Positions 63,770 to 64,000 of a stretch of 64,000 nucleotides of DNA are shown in pieces. The position numbers were made by a program, and so were the translations under genes. The first letter of the stretch is position 1, and every line of letters begins with the position of its first letter. Under the pieces are notes generated by a model, which did not search any database, was not told the DNA's origin, and was given only the letters and a program-made list of their open reading frames with translations. Source of the stretch: Polyangiaceae bacterium (GTDB lineage: Bacteria > Myxococcota_A > Polyangia > Polyangiales > Polyangiaceae); NCBI GenBank assembly GCA_016712345.1, contig JADJRH010000011.1:1860001-1924000 (forward strand), given 5' to 3'.

Positions 63770-64000
63770 AGCACCGATTAGGTTGATTCCGTAATCAAAT
63801 GGATAGTTTGCTTGTGTACTCAAACAGGCAAAAGCAAGGCACAAAGCCTAGGCCCGAAGCTCCCACCGCGTGACAGACACCCAGTTCGGATCGCTACGTT
63901 CTGGGCCCCGCGGCCGACTTGCTCGGCGCGGGGAGCGAGGGCGCGAGCCCTCGCTCCCTGGGTAAAGAAAGCTAGAGCACCCCGCGATTGTTGGAGATTT
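63770..64000. other. Non-coding tail of the window
   Basis: With the repeats before it, this makes about 400 bp without a gene. It holds a hairpin at 63931-63958 and a short direct repeat CTAGAGCACC (63766 and 63972). No RNA gene or ORF could be supported. Confidence 0.5.
63931..63958. terminator. Perfect 12-bp stem-loop with GCGA loop
   Basis: GGGAGCGAGGGC and GCCCTCGCTCCC are exact arms around GCGA. There is no T tract, so it may be a structural RNA or repeat element rather than a classical terminator. Confidence 0.45.

Noticed and set aside
63597..64000. Possible tRNA or small RNA gene in the hairpin-rich tail
   Set aside because: No cloverleaf, T-loop or conserved RNA motif could be drawn; the stems belong to repeats.

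Overview
The window looks like chromosome of a Myxococcota bacterium (Polyangia-like). This is an inference from gene content: three large Ser/Thr protein kinases with cyclase, AAA or TPR extensions, an FHA-domain sigma54 activator, many lipoproteins, thrombospondin-3 and Stig1-like Cys repeats, a cysteine-rich protein with a C-terminal membrane anchor, and a DUF2169/VgrG pair. No rRNA, tRNA, CRISPR array, integrase or transposase gene was seen.

Layout. 1-9046: a partial zinc-finger protein, an RND efflux pair (the pump is frameshifted), a universal stress protein overlapping an MFS transporter, and two exported proteins behind a sigma54-type promoter. 9160-22850: a two-gene minus-strand operon encoding a 439-residue DNRLRE/Cys-rich secreted protein and a 4118-residue secreted chimera (TSP3, DNRLRE, Stig1-like, fibrinogen-like, Ig-like, YD/RHS repeats) that ends in a candidate PD-(D/E)XK nuclease domain. 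23231-34560: a membrane cytochrome c, a beta-helix lipoprotein with a consensus sigma54 promoter, a kinase-cyclase-AAA-TPR giant divergent from an FHA-sigma54 activator, and another kinase. 34575-42713: a TPR protein, a twice-frameshifted SBBP lipoprotein, VgrG overlapping tail-to-tail with a DUF2169 protein, and an SRPBCC protein. 42878-49105: metabolic genes (beta-carbonic anhydrase, asparaginase II, archaeal-type MAT, TYW1-like radical SAM) and an M48-like lipoprotein. 49377-63596: a kinase-TPR protein, a frameshifted lipoprotein, a GT2, an NtrB/NtrC-type pair, an aconitase-fold protein without cluster cysteines, and a YfgM-BamB-like pair.

How parts may work together. The kinase (26654-30892) faces an FHA-sigma54 activator, and three good -24/-12 promoters (7208, 25126, 43705) precede genes for exported proteins. 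A phospho-dependent sigma54 circuit controlling surface proteins is a reasonable inference.

Sequence-level features. The palindrome GTGTACAC is strongly over-represented in genes and gaps. TGGGTAG/CTACCCA is frequent from the left end to about 46 kb and was not found after it. Palindromic repeats with CTAG at their edges sit at gene ends and supply or overlap TAG stop codons. Four single-site indels break three otherwise intact genes, two of them in homopolymers, so sequencing error is a serious alternative to real gene decay.
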